This document shows, piece by piece, positions 10,752-24,056 of a stretch of 64,000 bases of DNA (positions are counted from its first letter, which is position 1; every line of letters begins with the position of its first letter). Source of the DNA: Rotaria macrura (Eukaryota > Rotifera > Eurotatoria > Philodinida > Philodinidae); the NCBI GenBank assembly GCA_900239685.1, contig OENT01000673.1, positions 1-64,000 of the forward strand. Direction: 5' to 3'. A model generated the notes under the pieces. It was not told the DNA's origin. It saw only the letters and a list, made by a program, of their open reading frames with translations, and made no database searches. The position numbers and the translations under genes were made by a program.

Positions 10752-13700
10752 ATGGCGAAAGCCGTCTTTGTCACTTATTTCATCGGTAAATACATTTGCA
10801 TAATTTTGAAAATTAAAACAGAAAATAAAATTCATATCTGACGTGTTCTTTTAGCATCATTCATCGCTCTATCGTTGGCATTCAGTCAAGAATGTGCTGT
10901 TGGTCCACAGTACTGGTGTAAATCATTCGAAAATGCACAAGACTGTGGTGCATTACGACATTGTACCGATACAGTTTGGCGTTATGATGAAAAATATACC
11001 GATCTTCATCCATCTACAACATGTGAATGGTGTGGAAAAATTCTTGAAAATACTCATAAAGGAATTCAACATTTGGCTAACAATGAGGTTTATTATTTAT
11101 ATTTCGAATAGCAAAACGTTTTCTGTATCCAGAAAACTATCATTTATTCTCTAGGATTTGATTCGATCGTCATTAACGAAAGGATGTAAATTATTTCCGT
11201 TGGCTAGTGTTTCAGCAAAAGTAGATTTCAAAATATGCAAACGAATACAACGATTATTTGTTTGCTTTATGAATTTTTAGTGTACTAACACTGTGGAAAA
11301 GTATGGAACATCAGTTGCTTCCTTAATGAAATATAAGGTAACCAATAATTTTGACATCGATGTTTTGATCATTTTTTTATTCTTTTGTTTATCTAGCGTT
11401 ATGCTACAGTATGCTATTTGATGAATATGTGCTTGGATGAACCAGCGGTCGAAGTTTCAACAACAGAAAAACCAAGTGAGTAGATTATTTATTGATGGTT
11501 GAATTAATATCTGTTCAATATATATAGTCATGCTCGGACAAAAACGATGTACTTGGGGTCCATCTTACTGGTGTTCATCATTGAGTAATTCACGTGAATG
11601 TAGTTCAACAGAACATTGTTCAAATAATGTTTGGTCAAAACAATCTATTGAAAAGAAACCAAACGATAACGTTTGCCAATATTGCGAATTTACAATTCAA
11701 AAGTTACGAGTTATTATTGAAGATGAAAAAACAGAAGTATGTTTTCTATATACGAAAACGTTTTGAAACATGAACCTCAAAATCATTATTAGTGCAGATC
11801 TCTGACATGAGATTCATCAGAAACGATATTCCCTTCCACGCTTTGATAGAGAATTTAAACGTGTACGATTTTTCCTGTGAAATTTCATCCCTATATTTCC
11901 CCAGGGAAGAACTTTATTAGATTTCAATGGTTTCTATACACTCGATACGAACTCGAATAATTGTTCCAGATTGTTAGCCTTCGTGAGGCATATTCACGTT
12001 TCTATTCATCATACAAGTTATTTTATGTTTCATGATAGATATCTGTTGAAAAATGGCTATCCGGTGCTTGTTCAATGTTACCAACAAAAGAAACCATTGA
12101 TGAAGTAAGAAGAACGAAACGATTGTATCTTTTGAAGTCATTTCTTTTGGTTTCAGTGTGTACAAATGATGAGTCAATATGCTAAAGAAATTCTTACTTT
12201 GATTAATACCAATGTTGTAAGTTAATACATGATGAGTCTAGTTTGATAAGATTCATAAGTAAAAAAATAAAATTTTAGGATCCTGGTCTAATCTGTCATT
12301 TGACTCATATGTGCAAAGAAGCAACAGTTATAACACGAGTTACTATTGACGATAAAATACCCGATGAACCGAAAACAATTAATATAGATAATGATAAAAC
12401 ACAATCATTCCCAATCAATGAACAATCAAGAATGTTATGTCATGTCATTGTTCGTGCTACACACGATCTACATGTCAATGAACATAAAGATCGAAAGGAA
12501 ATTCAAGTATTTCTGAAAAATGATTGTCAAAAATTATCGACTCATGAACTTGCGCGAAAGGTAAATAGAACACATTATAAATAATATTAAACGGAAAACG
12601 ACGATTTATTATAATTTTATCTAGTGTGAAGATTTAGTTGAACGACATGGTATTAATATTCATGAACATGTTACAAGTAATATTGTAAGTAATAAAGAAA
12701 AAACGTTTTCGATTAAGTACATCAGTACTTTTGTTTGTGAAATAGCCATTATCAAAAGTTTGTGATTATATTGATGATTTCACTGATCACACGGCTCTTC
12801 AAGTAAGAATATTTGATTGAAATTTTTTCATAATAGTATTTTCTATCAATTAGTCTCTTCCAAATGTACATTGTGAACTGTGTACATTTGTTATAACAAC
12901 ATCTAAATATATGCTTGATGCTAAACATACTGAAGTAAGAAAATTAAATTTATGTATAATATTCTTGTAAGAAAATGTTTATCTTTATCAAAGGATAAAG
13001 TACTTCTCTTTATTGATGAACAAATTTGTTCACGTTTAAATGGTAAAGAAAAGAAAAATTGTAAAGATATCATTGAAACAAATGGCAAAGATTTAATAAA
13101 TAGTATTCAGCATGGAACAGTAAGGATTAACATTAGAATTGCCATTTCTATTTCGTTTCATTAAATTACTATCCTTAAGAAATCAATACTTCTATGCACT
13201 CGCTTTCGAGTTTGTATTAATCAAGTTCTCGACAAAACAAGCCCCCTTGAAAAAGTACGTAGAAAAACAATGAAATTCATTACTCATTTTTAATCAAATA
13301 TGAATCTAGAATGAAGTAAATTCATTTCTCAAAGAAAATATTTGCGCAAATCTTGGATCATTGAAAGATGCTGTAAGTATTTTTCATACAACAACAAATA
13401 TCAATCATGTTAGATTTTGTTTTAGTGTAATGCATTCATTGAAAAAGATGCCAATGGACTTTTGCATTCACTTGTTAACGATATGGTATAGTTTTCTATA
13501 TGTTTTTAATAATAGATTTATATTTTTATGATTCGATTTGTAGGAAGGTGACGTGCTCTGTCGTATGTTTGGCATATGTCCGAAAAAAATGTCGTACTCT
13601 GATAATTTGGCTGTGAATGATGTAAAATTTTGAAATGAATTCTAGTTATTGAAAGTTCATTTCATACATCTTAGGATAAAAATAAATGTCAACGATGTAT

Positions 13701-16700
13701 CGATGATTTTACACGACGAAAACACATTGCAGAAAAGCTTGTGGTATTGATTTTGAGCATGTTTGCTGTTTTTCTTATTGACAGCTATTCTTTTTTTCTG
13801 CGCAATCTAGAATCATTCATCTGAATTTCTTCATCATCTTTGTGGACAATTACCTGATAAAGATGATGTATGTATTTTCTATTAAATTCATTTCTATGGT
13901 CAACTTTGTTTTTTTACTTCTCATTTCAGTGTACAAAAGCAGTTGATGAATCAATAAACGAACTCGTAGATTTCATTCGATCGATGGTACGTTCACTGAA
14001 ACTCAATGAAGAAATAATTGCACGAAATATGTTCGTTTTCTTTTTCTTTGAAAGGATCCACAAGACATTTGCATCAAATTGAATTATTGTAATTCAACAA
14101 TGTTAGAAACCATCACTCCAATCCGAATCAGTTCAACAAATAATGTAATAAGTGTAAGTATAGATTGAGAGTCATTTAATTTTGATTTTATTGTTAGTTC
14201 CTATCGTCTTTAACGAGAGATACACTCAATTGTACTCTATGCAAGCTGGCATTTGGTACTATAAAAAAAGCACTAACAACGAATAAAACCGAGGTAGATG
14301 TGATGATGATAACATATTGGATAATTTCAGACAAAAAAACGATGAACTACTTTGAATTCAATTTTATTTTCAACCATGTGAATTAAATGATGTTTCATTC
14401 ATTTTAGCAAGAAATCATTCAATACGTTAAAGTTGAATTATGCGCTAAACTTGGAGCATTCGCGGAATTGGTATGATTTTGTTTTCTATCGTAAGTAATT
14501 GATGATCGCATTAAAACTATGATATATACTTACAGTGCAACAAAGCAATTGAAAGTGAAGGTCCGACTATTATGGCAGCAATTGCAAATGATATCGATGC
14601 AAAAAAAGCATGTGCTACTATGGGTATCTGTCCGGAAACAACTCTATTTGAAAATGTATGTTTTCCTCGAAGAAATTTATATTTATATATTTCATTTTTG
14701 ATCTATTGATTTCTAGTGTAATGATAAATGTGCATGTTGTATGGATAAAATTGAAGTTCATGAAGTACAAATTGCTACATTTTTGGTAAGTTTTCAATAA
14801 TATATTTTAAATGAACATATATAGATATATATGGATTGTTTCGACTTACTTTGTTGTAGCGATCAATCGTTGAAAACATAAAAAATTTGTGTCAAAGAAT
14901 GCCAGCATCCGAAAAAGTATAATTTTAAAGAATGATGATATGAAGCAATACTTATATATTGGTTTTTCAGTGTGTTGAAATGACGACAAACTTCGATACA
15001 AATGTTAATCGAATTACATCCAGTTTCGTAAGTGAATATTATCGACATGTGTGATTTTCAAATTAAAAAAAAGTCAAGGATGTTTCAGGTATTCGTAGAA
15101 AGAGATTGTGAAGTAACCTTTTTGGATATGTTTCCCTTCGATGTGGATTGTTGATTCTCATCTATGTAAAAGAATCTAAATATCTTTAGTAAATATGTGA
15201 CTCGTCAATGAGCGGGACTTAATGGCCAGTGCTTCTGCTATTTTTATATAAACTAGAAACTTAGAAAGAATACCAGCATTGCAGATCAGAATTTAGCTCA
15301 ACTCATCAGTCCACAACAAAACCTTTGCATGAGTTCAAACTGCATCCGTCGAATATTGTTTACAATTGCAAGAGAATTAGCCGTTTTCAGAAACTTATCA
15401 CAATTCTCGAGACTCACCGACTCCGACTAGTTTTACTCTGACTTTGTTGAAAACTTTCGTTTGGATTGCAATACAAATTCCATGCCAAAAAATCAGCCTG
15501 ATTACTTTCAATAACTAGTGATAGTGGCGACAAAATGGTAACTTTCAACGTCTAAAAACAATAATTGACATAAAAAAATTAAATAAATATTCGTATCGGA
15601 TAGGTGTGCTGACAATATCATACTGTCAAACTATAGAGCTAGCACATAGACGCTCTATTAACTGTGTCACTGACCGTATTGAATAGTTCGATCTCTATGA
15701 TATTTGAAAATACCTGAAGAGATACGTTATCGTATCAAAAGTACAAGAAATTTTCAAAGATTTGATATTAATCTTTCTGTCCATAATTTATCATCTTGAA
15801 ATAGTGGAACTAATTTTCTGCCGGACTCAATTCAACGAGAAGAAGCAGTCACATACTTGAGTTTTAAATGCTCTTATTTCGAATACTATGAATACGGTCT
15901 GCATACGTGCTAAGTTTGAGATCAATTATATATTACGCATTTTAACCCTTCAAAGAATTTTCATCGAAGAGCTACAAAGTTTTTCTAGATTGAAATCTGA
16001 AGGATAAATTCTGACAGATGCATTCATTAGTCATCCTTAGAACTATAGGATCAGTTGTAGCGTTTCAGTTCTCGAAAATGTAGATTCCATCATGTCGTAT
16101 TCAATAGTTTTAGTTAGCTATGTAAGAAATCTTATGAACATGCTTAATACTAATGACATAGAATATTTCGATATCGTAGAGTTTTGATAAGTTCATGTCT
16201 ACAGACTATGGACCGAGCAGATACTGCTCTATTGAAGCATTGTTACAGTGTTGAGTTTAGTGATGATCGCTTATTTCTTAGAACACGTGTAACCAAAATA
16301 ATACTCGAGTCTATTACTATCTTTTCATAAGTCGAAAATTTTCCGTTGACTTGTCTACCGTTCACTTCAGCCATGTATAAGTTGTTCACATTTTACATGA
16401 CATGTTCCCGTATTAAATCTCATTTCTTTATGAACTTAAAATAGAATGCGAAACGTATTTGTCAAACATTGAATCATTGCTCAAAACTTCCTGTTGAAGT
16501 AAGTTATCATTTGAATAATGTAATTCTATAAAAAGAAGAAAATCTTCCAGATCGATACTTTATCTTCATGCAAAACACGAACTGAATCAAAAAAACAATT
16601 CCTTCATTCATCAATAACCACTATAAGTGAAAATCTCAAATCACTCTGTGAATACATTCCGGTAAAGATGAATTCAAAATCTATACGATATATTTATTAT

Positions 16701-19700
16701 TTTATTCACTTTGTAGTGGAACAAGGATTGTTATTCCATTATCGATCGGTCAATATTAGATGTTACGGAGAAAATCTCCCAGTTGAATGTTGCGCAATTT
16801 TGTACATCAGATCAATCATTAGTTGATTCGCTTTGCATTAAAAATAGTCCATTTGAACAATTATGTAAACAACTTACTGAATCGAATGACGATAGTTTAC
16901 GTATGGAAGCTTTATTTAAATCAATGTTTAATCGTAATGGATACGTTGAAAAAGAACTTTGTGAACTGGATCATGAACGCTCATCATCTGATTGTAAAAA
17001 ATCATTTCAATCAAGTAACTGCCAAAATAAATGTGATTGCTGTGTACAATCCTTTACAACAAATAAGAATGGTGATTTAGAAATGATTGTATGTTATTGA
17101 GAAAAAGAAAAAGATAAACAAGGGTGTAGAAACGATTCGTGTGTTCTTTATTTTAGAAAACATTACGAAATGGACTTTTAGCTACTTGTGATTGGAGTTT
17201 ATCAAAAGATCATTGCACTCAATGGTTTAGTCGTGTATGTGATCGATTGAAAGCTAAAATTGATCTATTCATGCCTACAACATATTGTAAACAATTAAAT
17301 CATTGTTCAATCGAACACGATGTAAATATATAAAGTTTGCATTATGAAAAGAAAAACCATAATAAAAACGATATTCTTTTATTTTATAGTGTAAAATTGA
17401 TGGTGATAAATGTCAATGTTGTACAAAACGTATTGATACACGTCAATATCGTTTTCGTACAACAGTAAATGCAGTGACGACAGCACTTCTTTCATTATGC
17501 ACAGATAATGATTGCCGTTCGATTGTTGAATCAGCACAACAACAATCATTGAATCAAATCGATAAAATTAATTCACAAACATATTGTCAACGCTATGGTT
17601 ATTGTTCACCGGAACATTCATCTCAAACAGTAGCATCACTTTCACACTTATTGATCAATTCCATTATTCCTTCGGGATCGTCTATCGAAAGTTTAGATCA
17701 TCGCTTAGAAGCAGCTCTATCGAGTGACATTTGCTTTCAATATGGTCAATTAAGACCGATGTGTGAACATTTATTAGCATCACCCGATAGTACTCGTTAT
17801 GCTAATTTGTATATGGCCATATTGAAAAATAATCCGAAATTAATAGATGATGATTTACGTGAACAAATTTCAAGTGACGTTCATGCTGATGTTTGTGATT
17901 CATGTAAAGCAGCCGTACAATCATCAAAAGATTATATGAATAATGCTTTAGTAAGAATGATTTTCAAAAAAAAAAAAGTACTTTTTGTTTGTTAATTATA
18001 TAATTCATTATTTAGGATTCTGTTCTAAATGTCTTACTTCGTACATGTGAACGTTGTCCAGCAAAAGATCAATGCCGGGATTTTCTTAATCAACGATACA
18101 ATGATATTAAATCTTATATCAATAATATTAATGTTGATCAATTTTGTCAATCGGTTCATCTATGTTCTATATCATCGATCACGATTGAAACTGATCAATG
18201 TTCGAAGTGTGTTGGTAGTTTACAAACAAGAAAAGATAGTATTTTGCATGCGGTTAATCGCGTTGTTACCTATTTTGATGATATCTGTCAACAATTTGCT
18301 GGAAAACAATGTCAAGTTTTTCTTAAACAAATTCAAGAATCATTTGAAAAATCTATTAAAAGCTTTGATCCAAAACAAGCATGTAATATGATCGGTTTTT
18401 GCTCAGCAAACAGTGTTCAAGATAAAATGGATTTTGATACGTATGAAAAATATTTAGAAGATGAAATTGATAAAAATATTTGTTCAATGCTTGGTCCATT
18501 TGAAACATTATGTAAAAAAACAATACGTGCCAATATAAAACAAGTTCAAACAGTTAAAATCAATTATAATATTAAAGATTTAATGCAAATTGGAGAAAAA
18601 ATAACGAATGGTAAAATAAACAACTTCTTCAGTGCAGCTAATATTAGTAAGTTTACTAATCTATGAAGATATCTTGTTTATAGTTCAAGTGCGAAGTATT
18701 TGAAAAGGATGCATCAAGAGTTTCTCTATCTATCGTCAAAATAGTACATCACTTGAGACTGATGCAGTTTCATTAGAAATGTTGAGATCGGTTCAATATC
18801 TGCTGTTCACTACTTTTGAGTATAAATATGAATTATTGCGTGAAAACTTGAAGCTACTCAATATCTGATGCATATTTCCAGAGTTATCAACATTTTATTT
18901 ACTATAAAATAGTAAACTGTTACATTTCCTCTATAATTAGCAAGAAAATAAAGATCAATTTACTAAAGAATTTAGGATTCATTTGATTATTGTCATACAT
19001 TTGAAATCTGATTCATTTCATTAAGTATCTGTGTAGTTAATGCTGATGAAGGCAAAACAAACCGCTGTAGTAATATCAAACATCCTACTGATCAATTCAT
19101 AGATGGATAGTTTTTAAGAAGAAAATAATTATTCACGTTTTTTCTTGGAAGTTTGCTTGTTTCTACGTCGTATATATTCATTTAATTTGTCGTCTTGTGT
19201 TCAAATGATTGAAGTGGAATTTTCGTAGTACAGAAATACTTTCTTGTTCTGACAGTTCATTCTGAAGTAAAAATTTTTATTTGATCATGATTGAATCACA
19301 TTTTTAAATCGTTTTATGTAATCAAATATATTTTCCAATGTTGAGATTCGATTAGCCGCCGCATCCCATCGTTCTGATGGGATCGAATATTTTTTCTTGA
19401 ACCAGTCACAGAATACAGGAGTGTTGGTGTTCGACACAGTCAGATTCTGTATTCCTCCGATAACTTTCGATTCGATGTTCGATTTTTCAAGAGTAAAATT
19501 CGAACGTTTCGAATAATCTGTAGCCTTTGTCGATCTCATCAATCGAAGTTCGGCATTCATAGATCATATGCTTTCATGTTAGTTTACTCGTAATGTTGAG
19601 GTGAAGCTGATCTTCCAATTTAATAGTTAAACGCAACAGGCTGTATGATATTATAACATTGCTGCCAACAGAATTTTCCATAGATATTGAAAATATTTGT

Positions 19701-21683
19701 TATCGTATATAGAGATAAGCTCAGCTGAGGCTTAGCTATTAAATTATGATGTATATTTAGATGAATGTGATCGTGATAAATGTCAATGTTGTATTAACCG
19801 AGTCGATCAAAAGAAGGAATGTACTAAGAATATGGGTGATAAAATGATCTCATGTTTCATTCGTTCATGTGACTATTGTCCAGCAAAAGATAAATGCCAA
19901 AAATATTGGCAAGATATTCAAACACAATTCGATTCATATATAACTGATATCGATTCTAAACAAGTTTGTACACGTCTTGGTTATTGTAATGTTTCTTCAT
20001 TGTGTATGAATATGGGTATCTTTCAACAATCATGTGAAGAAGCACTGTCTATTTTCACTCAATCGCTTGAACATGATCCTGAAACTCTCGAAAGTCATCT
20101 ACCACATACACCCGTTGTAATTTTACCAACAAAATCTGAAGAAACAGACGAGTCAACTCTTCTCAATGATTCGAATTCGACATGTATTCTTTGTGAATAT
20201 GTTATGACTATTCTTTCAAATTACATTCATCAACAATCGACAGAAGACGAAATCGAACAAAGTCTACAAAAAGTGTGTAATCAAATGCCATCGACACTTA
20301 AAAAACAATGTCATGAACTAATCGATAATTATGGTCCATCAATCATTGCAACACTTCTTCTAGAGTTCGATCCTGCAACAATATGTCGTAAACTTAATCT
20401 ATGTACAAAACAAATGAAAGTTGAAGTATCACATTTAACAAAAGCGAATCAAGCAGCATGTGGCATCTGTGATTATGTTTCAACTTATATTCGTTTTGCA
20501 CTCAAACGTGATTCGAGTAATCAATCATTGGAACATGCTTTAGCAACTGTTTGTACACATCTATCAAATGAACAATATTCACACTGTCAAACATTGGTTC
20601 AATTGTTTACACCACACATTCGAAAATTACAGCTCGATCTGAACAATAATTTTTGTCAACAATTAACTATATGTGAAACATCGAAAGATCATGTTACTAC
20701 AATGAAACCATCAATAGTTCATGTACCATTAAAGAAGCATAAACTAACTGGAGACGAGGATGTATTAAAAAATACAATACTTAAAAATTTAGATGTTACC
20801 CCACAATGTACACTGTGCCATTATGTAGTTTCATATTTGGATGCCATTCTCAAGAATAATAAATCTGAAGCAGCAGTTGAGGCTGCACTAGAAAAAGTTT
20901 GCACTATCTTACCAAGTAAGCTTCAATGAAGGAAGTGAAATATTGTCTATATATTACTTCGGTTTGTGTCGTTTAGCTAAGGAACGTGCTCAATGCGATG
21001 AATTTGTTAAAAATTATGGACCAGTCCTGGCTGAATTAATTGCTGAAATGGCTGATCCAGAAACGATTTGTCGCTATCTTGGTATGTGTCAAGTTTCATT
21101 GAAAACAGAAACGATGACAACAACAAAACTGCCACCTGTTACCTATGGAAATCATGACTATGCTCGTTTACCATCAGAAAATACAGTATTTACATGTACA
21201 ATCTGTCAATTTCTCATAAGCCGCATGAAACATTTTGTTTCTCTCAATCAAACTGAAGAAGAAATTCTGGCATCATTGAAATCATCATGTGATTCATTTT
21301 CCGTCATCAATCTTAAACAACAATGCATCGATTTCCTTGATCAATATGGTCCATATATTATCCAAATGATATCCAGTGATGTCGATCCAAAAACTGCTTG
21401 TCAAAGTATTGGAGCATGTCCAAAAAATGTTGAAACATCATCAGTATCAACACGTCGTCAATCAACTCCCCCAGTTCCAGTGTCATCATCGACAGTGTAT
21501 GGGAAATGTATATTTGGTATGAACTATTGGTGTACAAGTCGTCAAAATGCTAAATTATGCAACGTAATTAACAATATTTCTTCTGATTCGAATACTAATT
21601 ATTAATTATTCCTTTATTTTAAGGCTGTCCAATTGTGTGAACGTCAAGTTTGGTCAAAGAAAAATAAAAACATCGTCATTTAA
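10752..21683 (+). CDS. Giant prosaposin-like multi-saposin protein
   Basis: About 2041 aa from 36 exons. Exons: 10752-10785, 10855-11087, 11155-11220, 11281-11337, 11397-11475, 11528-11736, 12039-12104, 12157-12216, 12279-12560, 12625-12684, 12747-12803, 12854-12934, 12994-13119, 13180-13254, 13310-13372, 13426-13485, 13544-13621, 13675-13743, 13811-13867, 13930-13986, 14055-14153, 14198-14293, 14408-14470, 14536-14655, 14717-14785, 14860-14916, 14971-15027, 16445-16498, 16551-16661, 16717-17088, 17157-17321, 17390-17950, 18016-18646, 19761-20915, 20977-21563, 21624-21683; all phases agree. A signal peptide (MAKAVFVTYFIASFIALSLA) is followed by two SapA domains (CAVGPQYWC, CTWGPSYWC), each with a SapB unit, then a long SapB array (CxxC start, two central Cys, CxxxxxC end) and a C-terminal SapA (CIFGMNYWC...LCERQVW). 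SapA-SapB arrays are the prosaposin plan: a lysosomal precursor cut into lipid-binding activators. Vertebrate prosaposin has four SapB units; here about 18-22, several lacking the first CxxC. The four best SapB units are the last ones (20.2-21.4 kb). AATAAA at about 22071 may be the poly(A) signal. The intron 15028-16444 is the least certain join. Confidence 0.85.
15028..16444 (+). other. Large prosaposin intron or alternative 3' end
   Basis: Joining 15027 to 16445 (both phase 0) completes a SapB unit, giving ...NRITSSF/NAKRICQTLNHC, so an intron of 1417 bp is the simplest reading. However, another acceptor at 15087-15088 opens a short exon (15089-15154) ending in a TGA stop, which could give a truncated N-terminal isoform of eight or so SapB units. 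The rest of the stretch shows no gene or repeat. Confidence 0.45.
18647..19760. other. 1.1-kb prosaposin intron with a small antisense ORF
   Basis: The donor GTAAGT at 18647 and acceptor TTTAG at 19756-19760 (phase 1) join SAANI to ECDRDKCQCC. On the minus strand 19285-19560 there is an open frame of 91 codons with KSNIESKVIGGIQNLTVSN and CDWFKKKYSIPSERWDAAAN. It looks like coding sequence rather than random, perhaps a fragment of an unrelated gene dropped into the intron. The family is not identified. Confidence 0.35.
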
Positions 21684-22210
21684 TTCTGAAAGACTAAGAC
21701 TTGCCATTGTTAACAGACGGAATTTTTAGAGTTTCGTTGCCCCGAAAAAACAACTTTTTCTTTTTTTTTGTCCTTTAATTTTTGTACCAACAAAAATATT
21801 CATTTTTCGTGCGATACTGACTTTTCTTTCTCAACTACTCTTATGTGTATGTAGCGTTGTCCTTTTTTTTCATTCAGCACAACCGTTAAAGCGAGCCTCT
21901 ACTTATTCCAGCATGTTCTGAACATGAAAGCATTTAAGGTATTTTTTCTGTTCTCATTCCATCTTATCACAAACATTTCACTCTGCTTCTTTACCCTTGA
22001 ATGTATACATTACTATAGAATGCGGGGTGACTTTTTTTCTTGAAACTTCGTTATTCAACTTTTCTCTTCAATAAACTTCATTTCAAAAATACTTCACTAT
22101 TATGACGACGCTTGCTGAGAATAAAAAATTCAAAAGATCCAACAAACTCAGTCATCGTCTCATTCCTTCGCAAGTAAATCATCGAATAAAAACAAACTTG
22201 ATCCACAGTT
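21684..22210. other. Prosaposin 3' flank
   Basis: T-rich stretch with AATAAA at about 22071. No further gene seen before the 5S rRNA gene. Confidence 0.5.
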
Positions 22211-22329
22211 GCTTACGGCCATACCACGTTGAATACACCAGTTCTCGTCCGATCACTGAAGTTAAGCAACGTCGGGCTCGGTTAGTACTTGGATGGGTGA
22301 CCGCCTGGGAATACCGAGTGTCGTAAGCT
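22211..22329 (+). rRNA. 5S ribosomal RNA (copy 1)
   Basis: A 119-nt match to eukaryotic 5S rRNA: GCTTACGGCCATACCACG at the start, the A-box/C-box promoter core GATCACTGAAGTTAAGCAAC and TCGGGCTCGGTTAGTACTTG, GGATGGGTGACCGCCTGGGA, and a 3' end (GTCGTAAGC) that pairs with the start. It is transcribed by RNA polymerase III from its internal promoter, and a T-run directly after the gene (CTTTTTA) serves as the terminator. It is a singleton among protein genes, not in a tandem array. Identical to the copy at 26254. Confidence 0.97.
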
Positions 22330-22651
22330 TTTTACTGCTTTTTCTCTCAGTTCGTTTTTGTATTTGACTAGTGTTATCATACTCGAAGTGACACATGATT
22401 GACAACTGTGGAAATAGAGGAAAGGAGTGGTAGGAAGGGTGAGTATTGTAGTCGAATGATCTCCGATTATTCTTAATTTGATAGATTAAATAAGAGAAAT
22501 CGTCATCAGCAGAAATTTTGATCGGAAAAACGTGTCAGAGTACATCGTATGGATGTCTAGATTTCAAAGTGTCTGAGTAACTCTCGCTGCGATTTACAAA
22601 TTTTCTCTATAGCACAGCTTACTCAATGCCATTTTTAGAATATGATATCTA
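22330..22651. other. Gene-free spacer
   Basis: AT-rich sequence between the 5S gene and the type A foldback element; no gene or repeat recognised. Confidence 0.4.
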
Positions 22652-22980
22652 CCCAGGTGAATGAATCTGATCACATCCTACGATCCGAGGAAATCCTATG
22701 GGAATCCGGGTTGTGGCACCAGTAACGAATCCGATGGCAGAAACCTATTTTCTTGTTTGTCGACGAATTAACATTTAATCCCAATAGTAGAGTCCTGTTA
22801 GATCATACGATGAAATTCAATCGGATTCCGATAGTAGTATTCGACAAAATCCAACACTAGGAGTCCGATTGCAACCAGGAATCCAATAGGATTTCGTTGG
22901 ATTAGAGACTCTCCGATAGAAACCTGATCGGATCTGACCGGCATCCGATCGGATCCAGTTGTCGGAATGATCCTCCTGGG
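22652..22980. mobile_element. CCCAGG-family element, type A, complete copy
   Basis: TA-CCCAGGTGAATGAATCTGATC at the left and GGAATGATCCTCCTGGG-TA at the right (TA at 22650-22651 and 22981-22982), 329 bp. Many GGATCC, CCGATCGGATCC and AATCGGATTCCGAT words; no ORF. It is the uninterrupted relative of 7399-8509 and supplies the empty-site sequence for both inserts found there. Read on the plus strand the left junction is CTACCCAG/GTGA, a good splice-donor context. Confidence 0.75.
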
Positions 22981-22982
22981 TA

Positions 22983-23527
22983 CGAAATCAGTAACAAGAT
23001 TGAAAATTCTACCACAAATTGTCCATTACTATTTCCAAATTTTAACTTTTTTTGTAAATATATTTGGTGCTGTGTGTATCTATAGTCGAATGTTATGAGT
23101 TAAAACGTAACGTGTACAGAGGCCATAGATGATGTGAAGTTATAACGAGTGAACCAATATCCGTTTTGAGACTGAAAGCATGTTCTATTTCAAATATACC
23201 ATACTTTGTTATACGCTTGCTTGTTTACATTACAAACTAAAGGGATACAGACTTCAAAGGATTAAAACAGAACAATTAAGTAGGCACGTAGGTTTGATGA
23301 TTTAAAAAGCATTGCACCAGTATGATTTTTATCACTTTTATCAACATATTGTACGATCGCTCTTTTTGTTAAAAGCATTCATTTGAATGCACGCGATTTT
23401 CGATAAATTATACAATAGAAAAGGTTATGCTATCCTAATGACAATATCCACCTGCTTATTGTGCTATTCATAAAGTGTACTATTTAGTCTTCAGTAGCAA
23501 TTTAATTAGATAATCTGCCATATATTG
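22983..23527. other. Gene-free spacer
   Basis: AT-rich; I see no gene or repeat boundary before the hAT-like element. Confidence 0.4.
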
Positions 23528-23804
23528 CAGAGGCGGCGGAAGAATTTTGTGAATGCTGGATCTAAGCTTCAGAGCATGGCACCCAAATGGAATTCATAGA
23601 GGATGATATTGGGACTCAAATGATGAACTGTTATTAAAAATGTGTTCCGCTTGGGGTTTGCGAAAAAAAATGTTCTCCTAAGCCTCACCTAGAGTTTTCT
23701 TTTCCTGTTATGAGTGTTGCGATGTTTAGAACTTAATAGTAGGCTACATTGAATTTCATCGATAGATTTCAGATTTCATCTAAAAATATGCGTCTGTTCA
23801 GGAG

Positions 23805-23919
23805 NNNNNNNNNNNNNNNNNNNNNNNNNNNNNNNNNNNNNNNNNNNNNNNNNNNNNNNNNNNNNNNNNNNNNNNNNNNNNNNNNNNNNNNNNNNNNNNN
23901 NNNNNNNNNNNNNNNNNNN
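23805..23919. other. Assembly gap (115 Ns)
   Basis: A run of 115 undetermined bases in the loop of the inverted repeat described for 23528-24570. Long foldbacks often break assemblies, so the true loop length is unknown and the orientation of the flanks rests on the scaffolder. Confidence 0.95.
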
Positions 23920-24056
23920 AGGCTTAGGAGAACATTTTTTTTCGCAAACCCCAAGCGGAACACATTTTTAATAACAGTTCATCATTTGAGTCCCAATATC
24001 ATCCTCTATGAATTCCATTTGGGTCCCATACTTTGAAGCTAAGATCCAGCAGTCCT

